This document shows, one piece after another, positions 1-9,148 of a stretch of 39,620 bases of DNA. The notes beneath the pieces were generated by a model. It was not told the origin of the DNA, did not search any database, and saw only the letters and a program-made list of their open reading frames with translations. The position numbers and the translations under genes were made by a program. This stretch comes from Deltaproteobacteria bacterium (lineage in GTDB: Bacteria > Myxococcota_A > UBA9160 > SZUA-336). Numbering within the stretch: the stretch's first letter is position 1; every line of letters starts with the position of its first letter. Location: positions 1 to 39,620 of the forward strand of contig JAJDAK010000054.1 in assembly GCA_029261895.1 (NCBI GenBank). Direction: 5' to 3'.

Positions 1-16
1 TTCGGCATCCGCCGAA
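1..16. terminator. Short perfect hairpin at the left edge
   Basis: Positions 1-6 (TTCGGC) and 11-16 (GCCGAA) are exact inverted repeats around a 4-base loop. The hairpin lies 39 bases beyond the stop codon of the minus-strand hydrolase gene, so it may end that transcript. Whether a U-tract follows on the minus strand cannot be seen, because the window ends here. Confidence 0.3.
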
Positions 17-31
17 AATGTGCAACTTTTT

Positions 32-87
32 AACCAACGTCCCCATTAATTGCATCTAACTTTCAACCAACGTCCCCATTAATTGCA
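32..87. repeat. 33-bp-period tandem duplication over a gene 3' end
   Basis: A 23-bp sequence occurs exactly at 32-54 and 65-87, one copy each side of the stop codon (56-58) of the minus-strand hydrolase gene. The period is 33 bp, which is 11 codons, so the downstream copy still reads in frame as QLMGTLV after the stop. Bases beyond the exact core are also similar. Confidence 0.85.
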
Positions 88-727
88 GGTTAGACGCGTC
101 GGTATGACGTTCGGGATGCCATTGCACTCCGATGCAGAAACGATGTTCCGCGGACTCGATGGCCTCGATGATTCCGTCGTCGGATGTCGCGACGACGTTC
201 AACGTAGTGCTTCGGACGGCCTGGTGGTGCTCCGTGTTGACCACGAGCCGGTTACATCCAAGGATGGATTCCAGCTGAGAACCGGAAACGATGTCAATCG
301 GGTGTTTGCCGCTGCGATGCTGACCGGCGTCGGGGCGTTCGGTCTCGATGTCGTAAATCAACGTTCCGTCGAAATGGTCTGCGATCAATTGCATGCCATA
401 ACAAATTCCTAAAACCTTTTTATCCGCGGCGAGTGCGGCACCGAGCAGTGCGCGATCAAACGCGAGTTGTTCCTCGGGTACGGGCTCGAATGCCACATCA
501 TCGAAATACGCGCCCGTGGGCAGGAAGTCATCACCACCCGGAAGAAGCAGCGCGTCGATCCGCTCAACCAATGATTCGACGGAACTTTGCAGCGGCAGGT
601 AAACCACCGTCGCTCCCACCGCATGGAGAGCAGATGCATAGCGATCGTCGATGTAGTGATAGGTGCGACCCACGCGCCAGCGTTCGCGCGCGTCGATGCA
701 GGGCGGAATCCCGACGACGCTAGGCAT
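56..727 (-). CDS. Class I glutamine amidotransferase-like hydrolase (peptidase C26, PuuD-like)
   Basis: 223 aa, cytoplasmic. The glutaminase-type alpha/beta fold is recognisable from the LLPGGDDF oxyanion segment near residue 61, the nucleophile elbow GICYG with Cys109, and the C-terminal QWHPE with His204 and Glu206, which complete a Cys-His-Glu triad. The family (gamma-glutamyl-gamma-aminobutyrate hydrolases and relatives) cleaves gamma-glutamyl amides. The substrate here cannot be told, because no putrescine pathway gene is nearby. The length is slightly short for PuuD (about 250 aa). The start lies 3 bases after the ffh stop, so it is probably co-transcribed with ffh. The last codons form one copy of the 33-bp-period tandem repeat. 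The fold is secure, the substrate is not. Confidence 0.85.
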   Translation of the reverse strand: MPSVVGIPPCIDARERWRVGRTYHYIDDRYASALHAVGATVVYLPLQSSVESLVERIDALLLPGGDDFLPTGAYFDDVAFEPVPEEQLAFDRALLGAALAADKKVLGICYGMQLIADHFDGTLIYDIETERPDAGQHRSGKHPIDIVSGSQLESILGCNRLVVNTEHHQAVRSTTLNVVATSDDGIIEAIESAEHRFCIGVQWHPERHTDASNLQLMGTLVES

Positions 728-730
728 GCT

Positions 731-2254
731 TTAGCGCTTCTTGCCGCGGCGCTTATGCTTGCGCTGCTGCTTGCGTTTTTTGCGTTTCTCTTCAGCCTTC
801 ATCGCGCGGGCTGCCTGTCGATTCGGCGTGCCGCCTCCTATTCCGAGTTCGGCCATTTGACTTGGGTCCATGCCAGGAACGCCAGGCATGCCATCCCCCA
901 TCATTTTTCCGAGCCCAGGAATACGGCTCATGAGCCCGCCCATGCCGCCTTTCCCAAGCTGTCCCATGATTTGCTTCATCGCGTTGAAGCGTTTGAGCAT
1001 GTTGTTCAAGTCTGCGGGCGCGGTACCCGAACCTTTGGCGATTCGAGTTTCGCGCGAGCGATCAATGATTTCGGGGCGGACGCGTTCTTTCTTTGTCATC
1101 GAAAGAATCATGGCTTCGATTTTCGTCAGCTCCTTGCCATCGACCTGCGTTCCTTCGGGAATCATGTCACCGGCGAAGGGAAGCTTCTCCATCATGTCCT
1201 GCAGCGGACCCATCTTTTGAATCGTGCGCAATTGGCTCAGGAAATCTTCGAGCGTGAACTTGCCTTTGAGCATGCGCTCGGCTTCTTCTTCTGCCTTTTC
1301 TTCGTCGGCGACCTTTTCGAAATCCTGCATCAGGCCGACGATGTCGCCCATGCCGAGTATGCGAGAAGCGAGACCTTCGGCACGGAAGACTTCGATTCGC
1401 TCGGTGTCTTCGCCTAGCGTCACGTACCGAATGGGTACGCCGGTAGCGCTTCGAATCGCGAGTGCGGCGCCACCGCGCGAATCGCCGTCGAGTTTAGTGA
1501 GAATCAAGCCGTCGAGTAGCAAGCGATCTGCGAAACCTTTCGCAACGTTCACCGCTTCACGACCCATCATGGAGTCGCAGGTGAGGAGTGTGTGATCGGG
1601 CTCGGTTGCGGTAACAATCGCGTCGAGCTCCGTCATTAGATTGTCGTCGATCTGTAAACGTCCGGCCGTGTCGAGAATGACCGTGTCGAGATTCTGCTCG
1701 CGCGCGGAAGTCAGGGCCTCTGCGCAGATCGCGGCGGCGTCGTCGCCCTCGCGCGAAAAAACCTCAACGCCAATAGATTCACCGAGTACGCGAAGCTGCT
1801 CGCGTGCTGCCGGTCGATGCACGTCAGCCGCGACCAAAAGAACCTTCTCACCGCGATGCTTAAGATGACGCGCAAGCTTGGCCGCGGTGGTCGTCTTACC
1901 GGTGCCCTGCAGTCCAGCGAGCAAAACGACTCGCGTGCCCTTGGCGGGAGGGAGATCTTCACCCTGACCCATGAGCGCGACCAACTCGTCGTAACACGAC
2001 TTGGTGAAGTAGTCGCCCGCGGATACGTTCTGTTGGTCCTTCTTCTTTCCTGCCTTGAGCTGTACTTCGCTGCCGACGCAGCGTTCGGTCACACGCTCCA
2101 GAAAGTCGCGCACGATCCCCAAGTCCACATCCGCTTCAAGCAGCGACATGCGTACTTCGCGGAGTGCTTCGCCGACATTCTCTTCGTTGAGGCGGGTGGT
2201 GCCACGGAAGCGATCACGGGCGTTCTTGAAGCCGCGGGTTAGGGTTTCGAGCAT
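731..2254 (-). CDS. ffh: Signal recognition particle protein Ffh (SRP54 homologue)
   Basis: 507 aa GTPase that binds 4.5S RNA and signal sequences of nascent membrane proteins and delivers ribosomes to FtsY. The N domain covers about residues 1-95. The NG GTPase shows the P-loop GLQGTGKTT (114-122), DTAGR (195-199) and TKLDGD (253-258). The methionine-rich M domain follows from about 325, with Met- and Gly-rich stretches such as MGGLMSRIPG. It is longer than E. coli Ffh (453 aa) because of a C-terminal extension ending in a very basic Lys/Arg tail (about 484-507). The tail may add RNA or membrane affinity, which is inference. It is first in a two-gene minus-strand unit with the amidotransferase-like gene. 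Confidence 0.97.
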   Translation of the reverse strand: MLETLTRGFKNARDRFRGTTRLNEENVGEALREVRMSLLEADVDLGIVRDFLERVTERCVGSEVQLKAGKKKDQQNVSAGDYFTKSCYDELVALMGQGEDLPPAKGTRVVLLAGLQGTGKTTTAAKLARHLKHRGEKVLLVAADVHRPAAREQLRVLGESIGVEVFSREGDDAAAICAEALTSAREQNLDTVILDTAGRLQIDDNLMTELDAIVTATEPDHTLLTCDSMMGREAVNVAKGFADRLLLDGLILTKLDGDSRGGAALAIRSATGVPIRYVTLGEDTERIEVFRAEGLASRILGMGDIVGLMQDFEKVADEEKAEEEAERMLKGKFTLEDFLSQLRTIQKMGPLQDMMEKLPFAGDMIPEGTQVDGKELTKIEAMILSMTKKERVRPEIIDRSRETRIAKGSGTAPADLNNMLKRFNAMKQIMGQLGKGGMGGLMSRIPGLGKMMGDGMPGVPGMDPSQMAELGIGGGTPNRQAARAMKAEEKRKKRKQQRKHKRRGKKR

Positions 2255-2345
2255 AGCGGCAGCAAACTAGCACAGCCGGAATTGCGCCGCGGTCGGCGGC
2301 TGTGCGAGAGTCTTGGGACGAAAAGATCTCGCATCGGAGGGGACT

Positions 2346-2561
2346 GTGGCGACCAATATCGAAGCGCATATCACCGGAACCGTCTTTCGGATCGAGACCA
2401 AGGTCTCGGCCGAGGTCCAGGAGGGTGACGTTCTCGTGATTATCGAATCCATGAAGATGGAGATGCCCGTCGAAGCGCCTGGCGCTGGCAAGGTGGCCAA
2501 GATCAATGTCGCTGAGGGCGACAGCGTCCAGGAAGGCGATGTACTTGTCGTCCTAGACTGA
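2346..2561 (+). CDS. Stand-alone biotinyl carrier domain protein (BCCP-like)
   Basis: 71 aa made only of a biotinyl/lipoyl domain. The biotin-acceptor motif ESMKMEMP places the modified lysine at Lys37, and the fold closes with EGDVLVVLD. Such mini carriers serve acyl-CoA carboxylases whose carboxylase subunits are encoded elsewhere; no carboxylase gene is in this window. GTG at 2346 is chosen because GGAGG lies 5 bases upstream (2336-2340). An in-frame TTG at 2313 would add 11 residues that do not look like the domain and has no Shine-Dalgarno. The next gene is a hydroxyacyl-CoA-type dehydrogenase, which suggests acyl-CoA metabolism. Confidence 0.85.
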   Translation: MATNIEAHITGTVFRIETKVSAEVQEGDVLVIIESMKMEMPVEAPGAGKVAKINVAEGDSVQEGDVLVVLD

Positions 2562-2614
2562 CGCCCGCATAATCCGCCCGCCTCAATCGAGGCTTCGCAA
2601 GGAGGGGTCAGAAT

Positions 2615-3484
2615 ATGGGTCTTTTGGACGGTCGAGTTGCGGTCATCACCGGCGCCGGTGGCGGCTTGGGACGGTCTCACGCACTTCTGCTCGCGAGCGA
2701 GGGTGCGTCTATTGTCGTGAACGATTTGGGTGGTTCCCGCGATGGCGGTGGAGCCGGTTCGTCCATGGCAGATCAGGTGGTCGAAGAGATCCGTGCAGCC
2801 GGCAGCGAGGCCGTAGCGAACTACGACAACGTGGCGACGGTCGAAGGCGGTCAGAATATTTTGAAGACGGCCTTGGATGCATTCGAGCGTGTCGACATTC
2901 TGATTAACAACGCGGGTATCCTGCGCGACAAGTCGTTCCCCAAGACCGAAGAGGCCGACTGGGACAGCGTGATCGCGGTTCATCTCAAGGGAACCTACTG
3001 TGTCACGCGACCGATTTTCACCCATATGAAAGAGCGCGGGCAGGGTGGTGTCATCGTCAGTACGACCTCTACGTCGGGTTTGCTCGGCAACTTCGGCCAG
3101 TGCAACTACGGCGCTGCGAAAGCGGGAATCGCTGGTTTCACGCGTTGTCTCGCGATCGAAGGCAAGAAGTACGGTATTCGCTGTTGGGGTTTGGCGCCGG
3201 TCGCCGTCACCCGCATGACAAACGACCTACCTGGATTCGACAACGAAGCGGTGCAGGAAAAAATGGATCCGTCGCACGTCTCGCCCGCGGTGCTCTACAT
3301 GGTGAGCGATCTCTCGAAGGACAAGACGGGTCGTTTCCTCTTTGCCGGCGGTAACCGCGTTGCGGAAATGAAGATTTCGATGGCCGATGGCTTCCGCGTC
3401 GACTCTGGCAATATCAGTGCGCAGCAGATCGCTGAGAACGCCAGCGAAGTCTTCCTTCCGGACGAAGAAATCAGCTTCATGTAA
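2615..3484 (+). CDS. Short-chain dehydrogenase/reductase, (3R)-hydroxyacyl-CoA dehydrogenase type
   Basis: 289 aa NAD(P)-dependent oxidoreductase with a Rossmann fold. It has the cofactor loop TGAGGGLG (12-19), NNAG (98-101), a serine-rich catalytic strand near 150-154 and the active-site pair Tyr165/Lys169 (YGAAK). The NDLGG segment after beta-2 and the C-terminal extension past residue 250 resemble the dehydrogenase part of peroxisomal multifunctional enzyme type 2 (HSD17B4) and its bacterial relatives more than FabG (about 245 aa). It likely oxidises a 3-hydroxyacyl-CoA or a steroid-like alcohol. A strong AAGGAGGGG lies ahead of the ATG. It stands 53 bases after the biotinyl carrier gene. 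Confidence 0.88.
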   Translation: MGLLDGRVAVITGAGGGLGRSHALLLASEGASIVVNDLGGSRDGGGAGSSMADQVVEEIRAAGSEAVANYDNVATVEGGQNILKTALDAFERVDILINNAGILRDKSFPKTEEADWDSVIAVHLKGTYCVTRPIFTHMKERGQGGVIVSTTSTSGLLGNFGQCNYGAAKAGIAGFTRCLAIEGKKYGIRCWGLAPVAVTRMTNDLPGFDNEAVQEKMDPSHVSPAVLYMVSDLSKDKTGRFLFAGGNRVAEMKISMADGFRVDSGNISAQQIAENASEVFLPDEEISFM

Positions 3485-3561
3485 CGTCAGATCCCCGTCG
3501 GCATAACTCCCATTGCTCGTTGCTCCAAACTGGGGTAAACCCGAAGGGAGGAGGGGGCCCA

Positions 3562-6171
3562 TTGACGACGACGGAGTCGGATTCTGCTGTGGAAGCCGTA
3601 GACCCATTTACGGCGATGACACCGCGTTTCGGCCGTTTAACACGGCTTTTCGCTCGTCGGTTCTTCACTGGATTCCGTTTCGATGGCAACGAAGGCGAGA
3701 CGCTGCAGCAGCTTGAGCGCGAAGGCTCCGTCGTCTATGTGATGCGTTACAGCTCGCGGCTTGATTACTTGCTGTTTAATTGGGTTTTTCTGGCCGCAGG
3801 CGTTCGCTTATCCGTCGTTGCGAACGGCATTCGCTTTTTCTACTACCGGCCACTGTCCGAATCGCTCCGCTTGCTTGGGCATGCGATCTATCAGCGGATG
3901 AAGCGCGGGCATCAGGGCATGCGCGAGAATCAGATCGAATTGATGCGCTGCGCTATCGGCGAAGGCAAATCGGTCTTCTTGTTTCTGCGCACCGACAAAC
4001 GCCGCCGCGGCTGGCGTACCCGAAAGCGCGTGCTGCTGAGCGGTCGCTCGGAGCTCGACTACCTTCAGGAGGTCGTCGAGGCGACGTTGGAAAGCGAAAC
4101 GCCGGTCTCTCTGGTGCCCCTGGCCTTGTTCTGGCGCAAGGGCTCACGGGAAAACAGCCGTTTCCTAAACCTGTTTTACGGATCGCCCGAACGTCCCACC
4201 GACACGGGGAAAGTCGTTTCGTTTCTTTGGAACTATACGAACTTGGCGGTGCGGGTCGGTACGCCCATCAACCTGCGGAACTTCGTGGATGAGCGCAGAG
4301 AAACCGCGCCCGAGCGAATCGTCACGCAGGTCAGGCGTTCACTACTAATCTTCCTACGCCGTGAGGAGAAGCCGGTACTCGGCCAGGCGCTTCGCTCGCT
4401 CTCCGACGTTGAATCTGCTGTGATGGCGGATTCCGGGGTCAGGCGCGCGATCGAGGCTGCTTCGGAAGGCGGTAAGAACACGCGTTGGTCGCTTGAAGCG
4501 CGTGCGCGTCGTAACCTGCATCAGATTGCAGCGAAGCAGAGTAATACCTGGCTGGCGATTCTCGATGCCATTGTCGGGTGGATGTTTAATCGGCTCTTCG
4601 CGCGTGTCGAAATCCTAGGTCTCGATAAAGTCGTTGCGGCAGCCAAACTCCATCCGGTCGTACTTGCACCGACACACCGTAGCCACTTCGACTATCTGAT
4701 TCTCTCTTGGTTGTTCTATGAGAATCACCTCGTTCCACCGCACGTCGCGGCCGGTGACAATCTCACGTTCTGGCCCCTCGGTCCGATTTTGCGGCGCGCC
4801 GGTGGTTTCTTCCTGCGCCGAAGTTTCGACGGCGACGAGCTCTACGCCGCGGTCTTTCGTGCGTACGTCCAGCTCCTGATTAAAGACGGTGCGACTCAGG
4901 AGTTTTTCATCGAGGGCGGTCGTTCGCGCAGCGGCAAGACCCTGGTGCCCCGGCTCGGCATGTTGCGCATGATCATCGACGCGTTTCTGCGAGGTGCGCG
5001 CCGTGATCTCACCATCATTCCCGTGGGCTTCACTTATGAGATGACGGTGGAAGAGGGCTCGATGTCCGAGGAACGCAGTGGTACGGCCGCGAAGGAAAAG
5101 GAGAGCGTCGGTGCGTTGCTGCGCGCGCGGCGCATCTTTCGAAGTCGCTTTGGGCCGGTCACCGTGCGCTTTGGTGAAGCAATCTCCTTGGGTGAACTGC
5201 TGGAGTCGGAAGGCATCGCCCGAGGCAGCCAATCAAAGGGCGATCTCGGCGTCGCCACGGAACACATCGGCCAAGAAATCAGCCGTCGGATCAACGACCT
5301 GGTGACCGCGCGTCGGTCAGCGGTTTCTGCGGCCGCATTGCTCGGTGATTCGGTCTGTGGTGTGCGCCATCTGGATTTTCATGCGCGTTTGGAAGAGGTG
5401 GTGAGTGCATTGCGCCTACAGGGTGCATATCTCTCGCCACAATTGGAACGCAACCTTGAGCAACGTCGACCCGAGGGGGCGCTCAAATTACTGATGCAAC
5501 ATCGTCTGGTCGAACGGAAAGAAACGCCCAGTGGTGCGCTGTTTCAATTCGCTGAAGATGCGCGCCCGCGGCTCGACTACTACCGCACCACGATTCTGCC
5601 TTTTCTCGCGTGGCCAGCGATCCTGGCACTCTCGGTTGAGGAGGGTGACGCGCGCGAGGATGTTCTAGGACGCGCACTCGCTTGGATGAAGTGTCTGAGG
5701 CTCGAATATTTCCCGGGCTCCGATGAAGCGGTCCGAGAACGTTTCGGCAAGATTCTCGATCACTTTCTGGCGCGTAGCTGGGTTGAATCCGGATCCGATG
5801 GTGGCATCGAGATCGGCGCCAACGGCCGACCCTGGATCGCGTTTTGGATCGCGCAAGTCCGCCCAACGCTTGAAGCTTATGCGGCGGTGATTGCGGCCGT
5901 CGATAACGGCGGCGGTTCAGGTATCCGCAAGGAATTGCTCGAGCAGTCCGAACAGGTGCTGAAGGATCAACTCGTGCTCGGCGAGGCCAAATACCCCGAA
6001 TCAGCTTCCTCGGTGACCCGAGGAAACGCGGTGATGTTCCTGCTGGATGACGGCTACCTCAGCGCTGAGAATCACTCGAACTCCAGCAAAGCCAAGCTCG
6101 AGCCGGGTCCACGTTGGTCTGAGCTCAAGCAGCTGAGGCGGCATCTGGCGATTGCGCTCGCCAGGGTATAA
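3562..6171 (+). CDS. plsB: Glycerol-3-phosphate 1-O-acyltransferase PlsB
   Basis: 869 aa inner-membrane-associated enzyme that acylates sn-glycerol 3-phosphate in the first step of phospholipid synthesis. All four acyltransferase blocks are present: HRSHFD (HX4D, His372 to Asp377), [20 protein letters not shown] (about 450) and IIPVGFTYE (about 484). Length and architecture match E. coli PlsB (807 aa). TTG at 3562 is chosen because GGAGGAGG (about 3548-3555) precedes it by 6-7 bases; an in-frame TTG at 3520 lacks such a site. The N-terminal 300 residues look like a degenerate copy of the same domain, with SSRLDYLLF where the catalytic HRSHFDYLI would be. It ends 11 bases before hisG. Confidence 0.93.
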   Translation: MTTTESDSAVEAVDPFTAMTPRFGRLTRLFARRFFTGFRFDGNEGETLQQLEREGSVVYVMRYSSRLDYLLFNWVFLAAGVRLSVVANGIRFFYYRPLSESLRLLGHAIYQRMKRGHQGMRENQIELMRCAIGEGKSVFLFLRTDKRRRGWRTRKRVLLSGRSELDYLQEVVEATLESETPVSLVPLALFWRKGSRENSRFLNLFYGSPERPTDTGKVVSFLWNYTNLAVRVGTPINLRNFVDERRETAPERIVTQVRRSLLIFLRREEKPVLGQALRSLSDVESAVMADSGVRRAIEAASEGGKNTRWSLEARARRNLHQIAAKQSNTWLAILDAIVGWMFNRLFARVEILGLDKVVAAAKLHPVVLAPTHRSHFDYLILSWLFYENHLVPPHVAAGDNLTFWPLGPILRRAGGFFLRRSFDGDELYAAVFRAYVQLLIKDGATQEFFIEGGRSRSGKTLVPRLGMLRMIIDAFLRGARRDLTIIPVGFTYEMTVEEGSMSEERSGTAAKEKESVGALLRARRIFRSRFGPVTVRFGEAISLGELLESEGIARGSQSKGDLGVATEHIGQEISRRINDLVTARRSAVSAAALLGDSVCGVRHLDFHARLEEVVSALRLQGAYLSPQLERNLEQRRPEGALKLLMQHRLVERKETPSGALFQFAEDARPRLDYYRTTILPFLAWPAILALSVEEGDAREDVLGRALAWMKCLRLEYFPGSDEAVRERFGKILDHFLARSWVESGSDGGIEIGANGRPWIAFWIAQVRPTLEAYAAVIAAVDNGGGSGIRKELLEQSEQVLKDQLVLGEAKYPESASSVTRGNAVMFLLDDGYLSAENHSNSSKAKLEPGPRWSELKQLRRHLAIALARV

Positions 6172-6182
6172 GCTCCCCCGCC

Positions 6183-7085
6183 ATGTCACTCTCTGAAAAG
6201 CGAAAGAGCGGTAAGCGGACGATCCTTCTGGGTTTTCCGAAGGGTTCACTCCAGGACGCCATGGCTTCCCTGTTTCAGAAGGCGGGCTATCAAATTCGCA
6301 TTCCTGATCGGTCTTATTATCCGACCGTCGATGATCCCGAGATCGAATGCGTGTTGATTCGCGCGCAGGAAATCGCGCGTTATGTCGATTCCCAGGTTTT
6401 AGATGCCGGGATTACCGGCAAAGACTGGATTGACGAGAACCGCGCCAAAGTCAAAGAACTCGCAGATCTTAAGTTCTCAAAGCAAAGTTTCCGACCCGTG
6501 CGTTGGGTCTTAGCGGTACCGGAGAATTCAAAGATCAAGAGTGTGAAAGACCTCGAAGGCAAACGCATCGCGACTGAAGCCGTTGGTCTCACGAAGAACT
6601 GGCTGAAGAAGAACGGCGTGAAGGCGGACGTTGAATTTTCCTGGGGCGCGACCGAAGTGAAGCCACCGCTGCTCGCGGACGCGATCGTCGAAGTGACAGA
6701 GACAGGTTCAAGTCTTCGTGCCAATAAGCTACGCATCGTCGAGATGATCATGGAAAGTACACCGCGACTCATCGCCAACCCCGAAGCGCTCAAGGATCCG
6801 TGGAAGAAGCGGAAGCTCGAGCGACTCGCGATGATGCTCGAGGGTGCGATCAGTGCCGAGGGCAAGGTCGGGCTAATGCTAAACGTGCCGACTTCGCGTT
6901 TACAAAAAGTTCTCGAGATTTTACCCGCGCTTTCCTCACCGACTGTTTCAACGCTCGCCGATAAAAAAATGGTCGCGGTTAATACGATCATCGAGGAAAA
7001 CCAGGTTCGCGAATTGATCCCCGATCTCGTCGACGCCGGTGCCACGGGCATCGTGGAATTCCCGCTAAACAAAATTGTGGGATAG
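6183..7085 (+). CDS. hisG: ATP phosphoribosyltransferase HisG, long form
   Basis: 300 aa; catalyses the first committed step of histidine biosynthesis, joining ATP and PRPP to give phosphoribosyl-ATP. The periplasmic-binding-protein-like catalytic domain shows PKGSL near residue 20, GITGKDW (about 77-83), the [18 protein letters not shown] PRPP region (about 180-190) and a further C-terminal domain of about 75 residues ending in VEFPLNKI. That domain is the ACT-like allosteric HisG_C unit, so this is the histidine-inhibited hexameric long form that does not need HisZ. No other his gene is near. No clear Shine-Dalgarno precedes the ATG, so translation may depend on coupling to plsB. Confidence 0.96.
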   Translation: MSLSEKRKSGKRTILLGFPKGSLQDAMASLFQKAGYQIRIPDRSYYPTVDDPEIECVLIRAQEIARYVDSQVLDAGITGKDWIDENRAKVKELADLKFSKQSFRPVRWVLAVPENSKIKSVKDLEGKRIATEAVGLTKNWLKKNGVKADVEFSWGATEVKPPLLADAIVEVTETGSSLRANKLRIVEMIMESTPRLIANPEALKDPWKKRKLERLAMMLEGAISAEGKVGLMLNVPTSRLQKVLEILPALSSPTVSTLADKKMVAVNTIIEENQVRELIPDLVDAGATGIVEFPLNKIVG

Positions 7086-7145
7086 CGGGATAGTCTGCTC
7101 TTCCATCGTTTCCGTGGAGTGAGTTTAAACTCAGGAGCACGCTAA

Positions 7146-8081
7146 ATGCGTTGGTACACGAAGGCGTTGCTGCAGAAGGTTCTTTCACTCGCACCAAATT
7201 CCCACTTGTGGAACACCAAAGTGAAATCCCTGTTGGGCATTCATCCCGATATCAACAGAGGTTTGAGTCAAAAGCTAGATCAGATTGTCACTCATTTAGC
7301 GAACTATCGAGAGGCTGCCCCGCATGCAGATTTATCGCAACTCTCGGTTTTTGAACTAGGTACAGGAGTCTTCCCTATTATTCCGATTTCCCTTTGGCTC
7401 GCTGGAGTGAAGTCTGTACGTAGCGTTGACATCGTATGTCTCACCGACAACAAGTCTATAGCGAAAACAGTCGAAGCTTTTGCTACCGACCTGACTCTTC
7501 GTGACTCTTTTTCTGGAATCTTCTCGGAGGAACGCGTCGAAGGACTCTTAGGTATTCATGCTGCGATTGAAAATGGATCGGATGCGCGTGCCGAACTTCG
7601 GGCAATTGGATTGGAATTTATGAAAGGTGACCTAGTACTTTCACCTGAACTGCTGAGTGGCATAGGTATGATGGTCTCAAACAACGTTTTAGAGCATATT
7701 CCAGAAAATCTGATTGGCGATATTCTTGAAACAGCTTCAGCGCAAATGAGTTCCATCGCTGTGATGAGTCATTATATCGACCTAAGCGATCACTATTCTC
7801 ATACCGATCGGGATATCGGGTCTCTCCATTTTCTCAGATTTTCAGATCGTATGTGGAGTTTGATTAACAACAAGCTCTCATATCAGAACCGACTTCGCGC
7901 AACAGAATATCGAGAGTATTTTGGAAATAGCGATTGGAACGTTGTCAAAGAGAGTTGCTTTCGCCCGGAAGGTACGGTGATCGAGCAGTTAAAGTTGGAC
8001 AAGCGTTTCCAATCGTATAGTCCGGCAGACGTTGTGATCACAGGGATGTGGATCGTCGCTAACCGTTCAACAACGTCGTGA
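7146..8081 (+). CDS. SAM-dependent methyltransferase-like protein, probably acquired
   Basis: 311 aa. The segment VFELGTGVFP (68-77) is a class I methyltransferase motif I with an acidic residue before the glycine-rich loop. VRSVDIV follows as the strand carrying the SAM-ribose acidic residue, and SNNVLEHIP fits the post-motif II loop. The substrate is unknown; similar proteins often occur in surface-sugar clusters. Base composition differs from its neighbours: two 60-base lines inside it (7441 and 7681) count to 47% and 37% G+C. Start ATG at 7146 has AGGAG at 7132-7136. It is an orphan, convergent with the zinc-ribbon gene, and no mobile-element genes flank it. Confidence 0.7.
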   Translation: MRWYTKALLQKVLSLAPNSHLWNTKVKSLLGIHPDINRGLSQKLDQIVTHLANYREAAPHADLSQLSVFELGTGVFPIIPISLWLAGVKSVRSVDIVCLTDNKSIAKTVEAFATDLTLRDSFSGIFSEERVEGLLGIHAAIENGSDARAELRAIGLEFMKGDLVLSPELLSGIGMMVSNNVLEHIPENLIGDILETASAQMSSIAVMSHYIDLSDHYSHTDRDIGSLHFLRFSDRMWSLINNKLSYQNRLRATEYREYFGNSDWNVVKESCFRPEGTVIEQLKLDKRFQSYSPADVVITGMWIVANRSTTS

Positions 8082-8185
8082 TGGAAGCTGTTGGAACTTT
8101 TCACGTATTTGTTGAACTGGGTTAAACGGTTGCAGGAAGTTCGGTTGCGTGACGCCGGGGTCGTATAAGGTTACAAATTGGGTTA

Positions 8186-8683
8186 CTAGCGGCCGGTTTC
8201 GCGGAGTCCTGAAGCTTCCCACTCTTTGGAGAGCTGTTGGAGCTTGCGGGAGAATTCGTCGAATTCGTCGTCGAAGCTGAGGATGATTTCGGTGGTTCGT
8301 GGGATGTCGTCGCCGGAGAGGAGACCGCGGTAGCGGTTGAGGTTGGCCAGAATGGCTTCGGCGACTTTGAGGGCGCGCTTTTCCGTCTTAATCAACGGGC
8401 TCTGTAGTGTGTAAACGTTGTTGCGGCCCCAGAGACTCTCGTCACGCACGATCGCGATCTCGCGATAGATGCCATGAACGGGATCAAAATTATATTCGAC
8501 ACGGACTTCCTTGAAGATGTCGGAGTTGCCGGTGTAGAAGCCGCGCTCTTTCTCGACTTTGCCGAGTTGGCGACAACGTGGGCAGTAGAAGGTGTCACCG
8601 TGGTTGAGTAAGAAAACACCCTTTGCGTAATCTTCGCATTCTGTGTTTTCACAATAACCTACGCCGCGTTTCATACGTGCCAT
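8186..8683 (-). CDS. Small zinc-ribbon protein of unknown function
   Basis: 165 aa from ATG at 8683, chosen for the GGGAGG about 9 bases upstream. A longer reading to 8860 adds 59 low-complexity residues without homologous look. The N terminus holds a C-X4-C pair (Cys11, Cys16) and a C-X2-C pair (Cys34, Cys37, in YCPRC), a plausible four-cysteine zinc ribbon. The rest is mixed alpha/beta (EVRVEYNFDP, an acidic helix DDEFDEFSRKLQQL near the C terminus) with no known catalytic motif. It may bind nucleic acid or protein. It lies downstream of the ncRNA candidate on the same strand and convergent with the orphan methyltransferase. I do not recognise the family. Confidence 0.75.
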   Translation of the reverse strand: MARMKRGVGYCENTECEDYAKGVFLLNHGDTFYCPRCRQLGKVEKERGFYTGNSDIFKEVRVEYNFDPVHGIYREIAIVRDESLWGRNNVYTLQSPLIKTEKRALKVAEAILANLNRYRGLLSGDDIPRTTEIILSFDDEFDEFSRKLQQLSKEWEASGLRETGR

Positions 8684-8939
8684 CTGTCCTGACCTCCCGC
8701 GATCTTCGCGAATGAACTCGTTAGCCGGCTTGGAGCCGCCCCCATTTGTTAGCCGCTTGCCGTGATTTAGAAGCTTCGAAAGAAGCCTCATTCCCCCCAC
8801 CTTCTCGCTAACGAACCAGACCGCATTTCTATGTGCCGATCTGGTCTCTTTCTTATCCAACTTCTATGCCAGTTTTGGATCGCTGTGTTCGATCATACGC
8901 GGATCCGAGACTTTATGAGTTCAACTTGCAGTGCATCTG

Positions 8940-9142
8940 CTTCGAAAACTCGTCCTCGTGAACCCAGCGAATGGACGGCTTGCCTCCAGAAAGTGGAGGC
9001 ATTTGACCCACTCGCTCCAGCAGTGCCGGACGTTGGTCCTTCTCCGAGCCAGAGAGCGCCGGTGGGCGAGATGGGATTCGGGGGAGAACCTCGGTAGAGC
9101 CTGCGAGGACGAACGATTCTTGCTGCCCAATAAAGCGGCAAC
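8940..9142 (-). ncRNA. Candidate structured small RNA with 6S-like architecture
   Basis: Read on the minus strand, about 200 nt fold into a closing stem (9112-9104 with 8958-8950, 9 perfect pairs), a large internal region, a distal stem containing the hairpin GGAC-CAAC-GTCC, and a stem-loop (9001-8994 with 8988-8981) on the 3' side of the bubble. This layout and length (6S is about 185 nt) resemble 6S RNA, which binds sigma70-RNA polymerase. A promoter-like sequence lies just upstream (9172-9177 and 9149-9154). The 3' end is uncertain, because no U-tract is seen. Identity as 6S is inference from shape only. It could be another small RNA or a long leader of the zinc-ribbon gene. Confidence 0.35.
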
Positions 9143-9148
9143 TATGCG

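Noticed and set aside
587..1417. 276-codon open frame on the plus strand inside ffh
   Set aside because: It is antisense to the unmistakable Ffh GTPase and M domain, is His/Phe-rich nonsense, and has no Shine-Dalgarno.
2267..3025. 252-codon minus-strand frame across the biotinyl carrier and dehydrogenase genes
   Set aside because: Both plus-strand genes have clear motifs and ribosome-binding sites; this frame is their shadow.
4615..5232. 205-codon minus-strand frame within plsB
   Set aside because: It covers the catalytic acyltransferase motifs on the opposite strand and shows no domain.
8684..8860. Longer N terminus for the zinc-ribbon protein, starting at 8860
   Set aside because: The extra 59 residues lack any conserved look, while ATG 8683 has GGGAGG at a suitable distance.
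8880..8905. tRNA T-loop-like sequence GTTCGATC
   Set aside because: The flanking bases do not form a T-stem and no acceptor or anticodon arm can be drawn.
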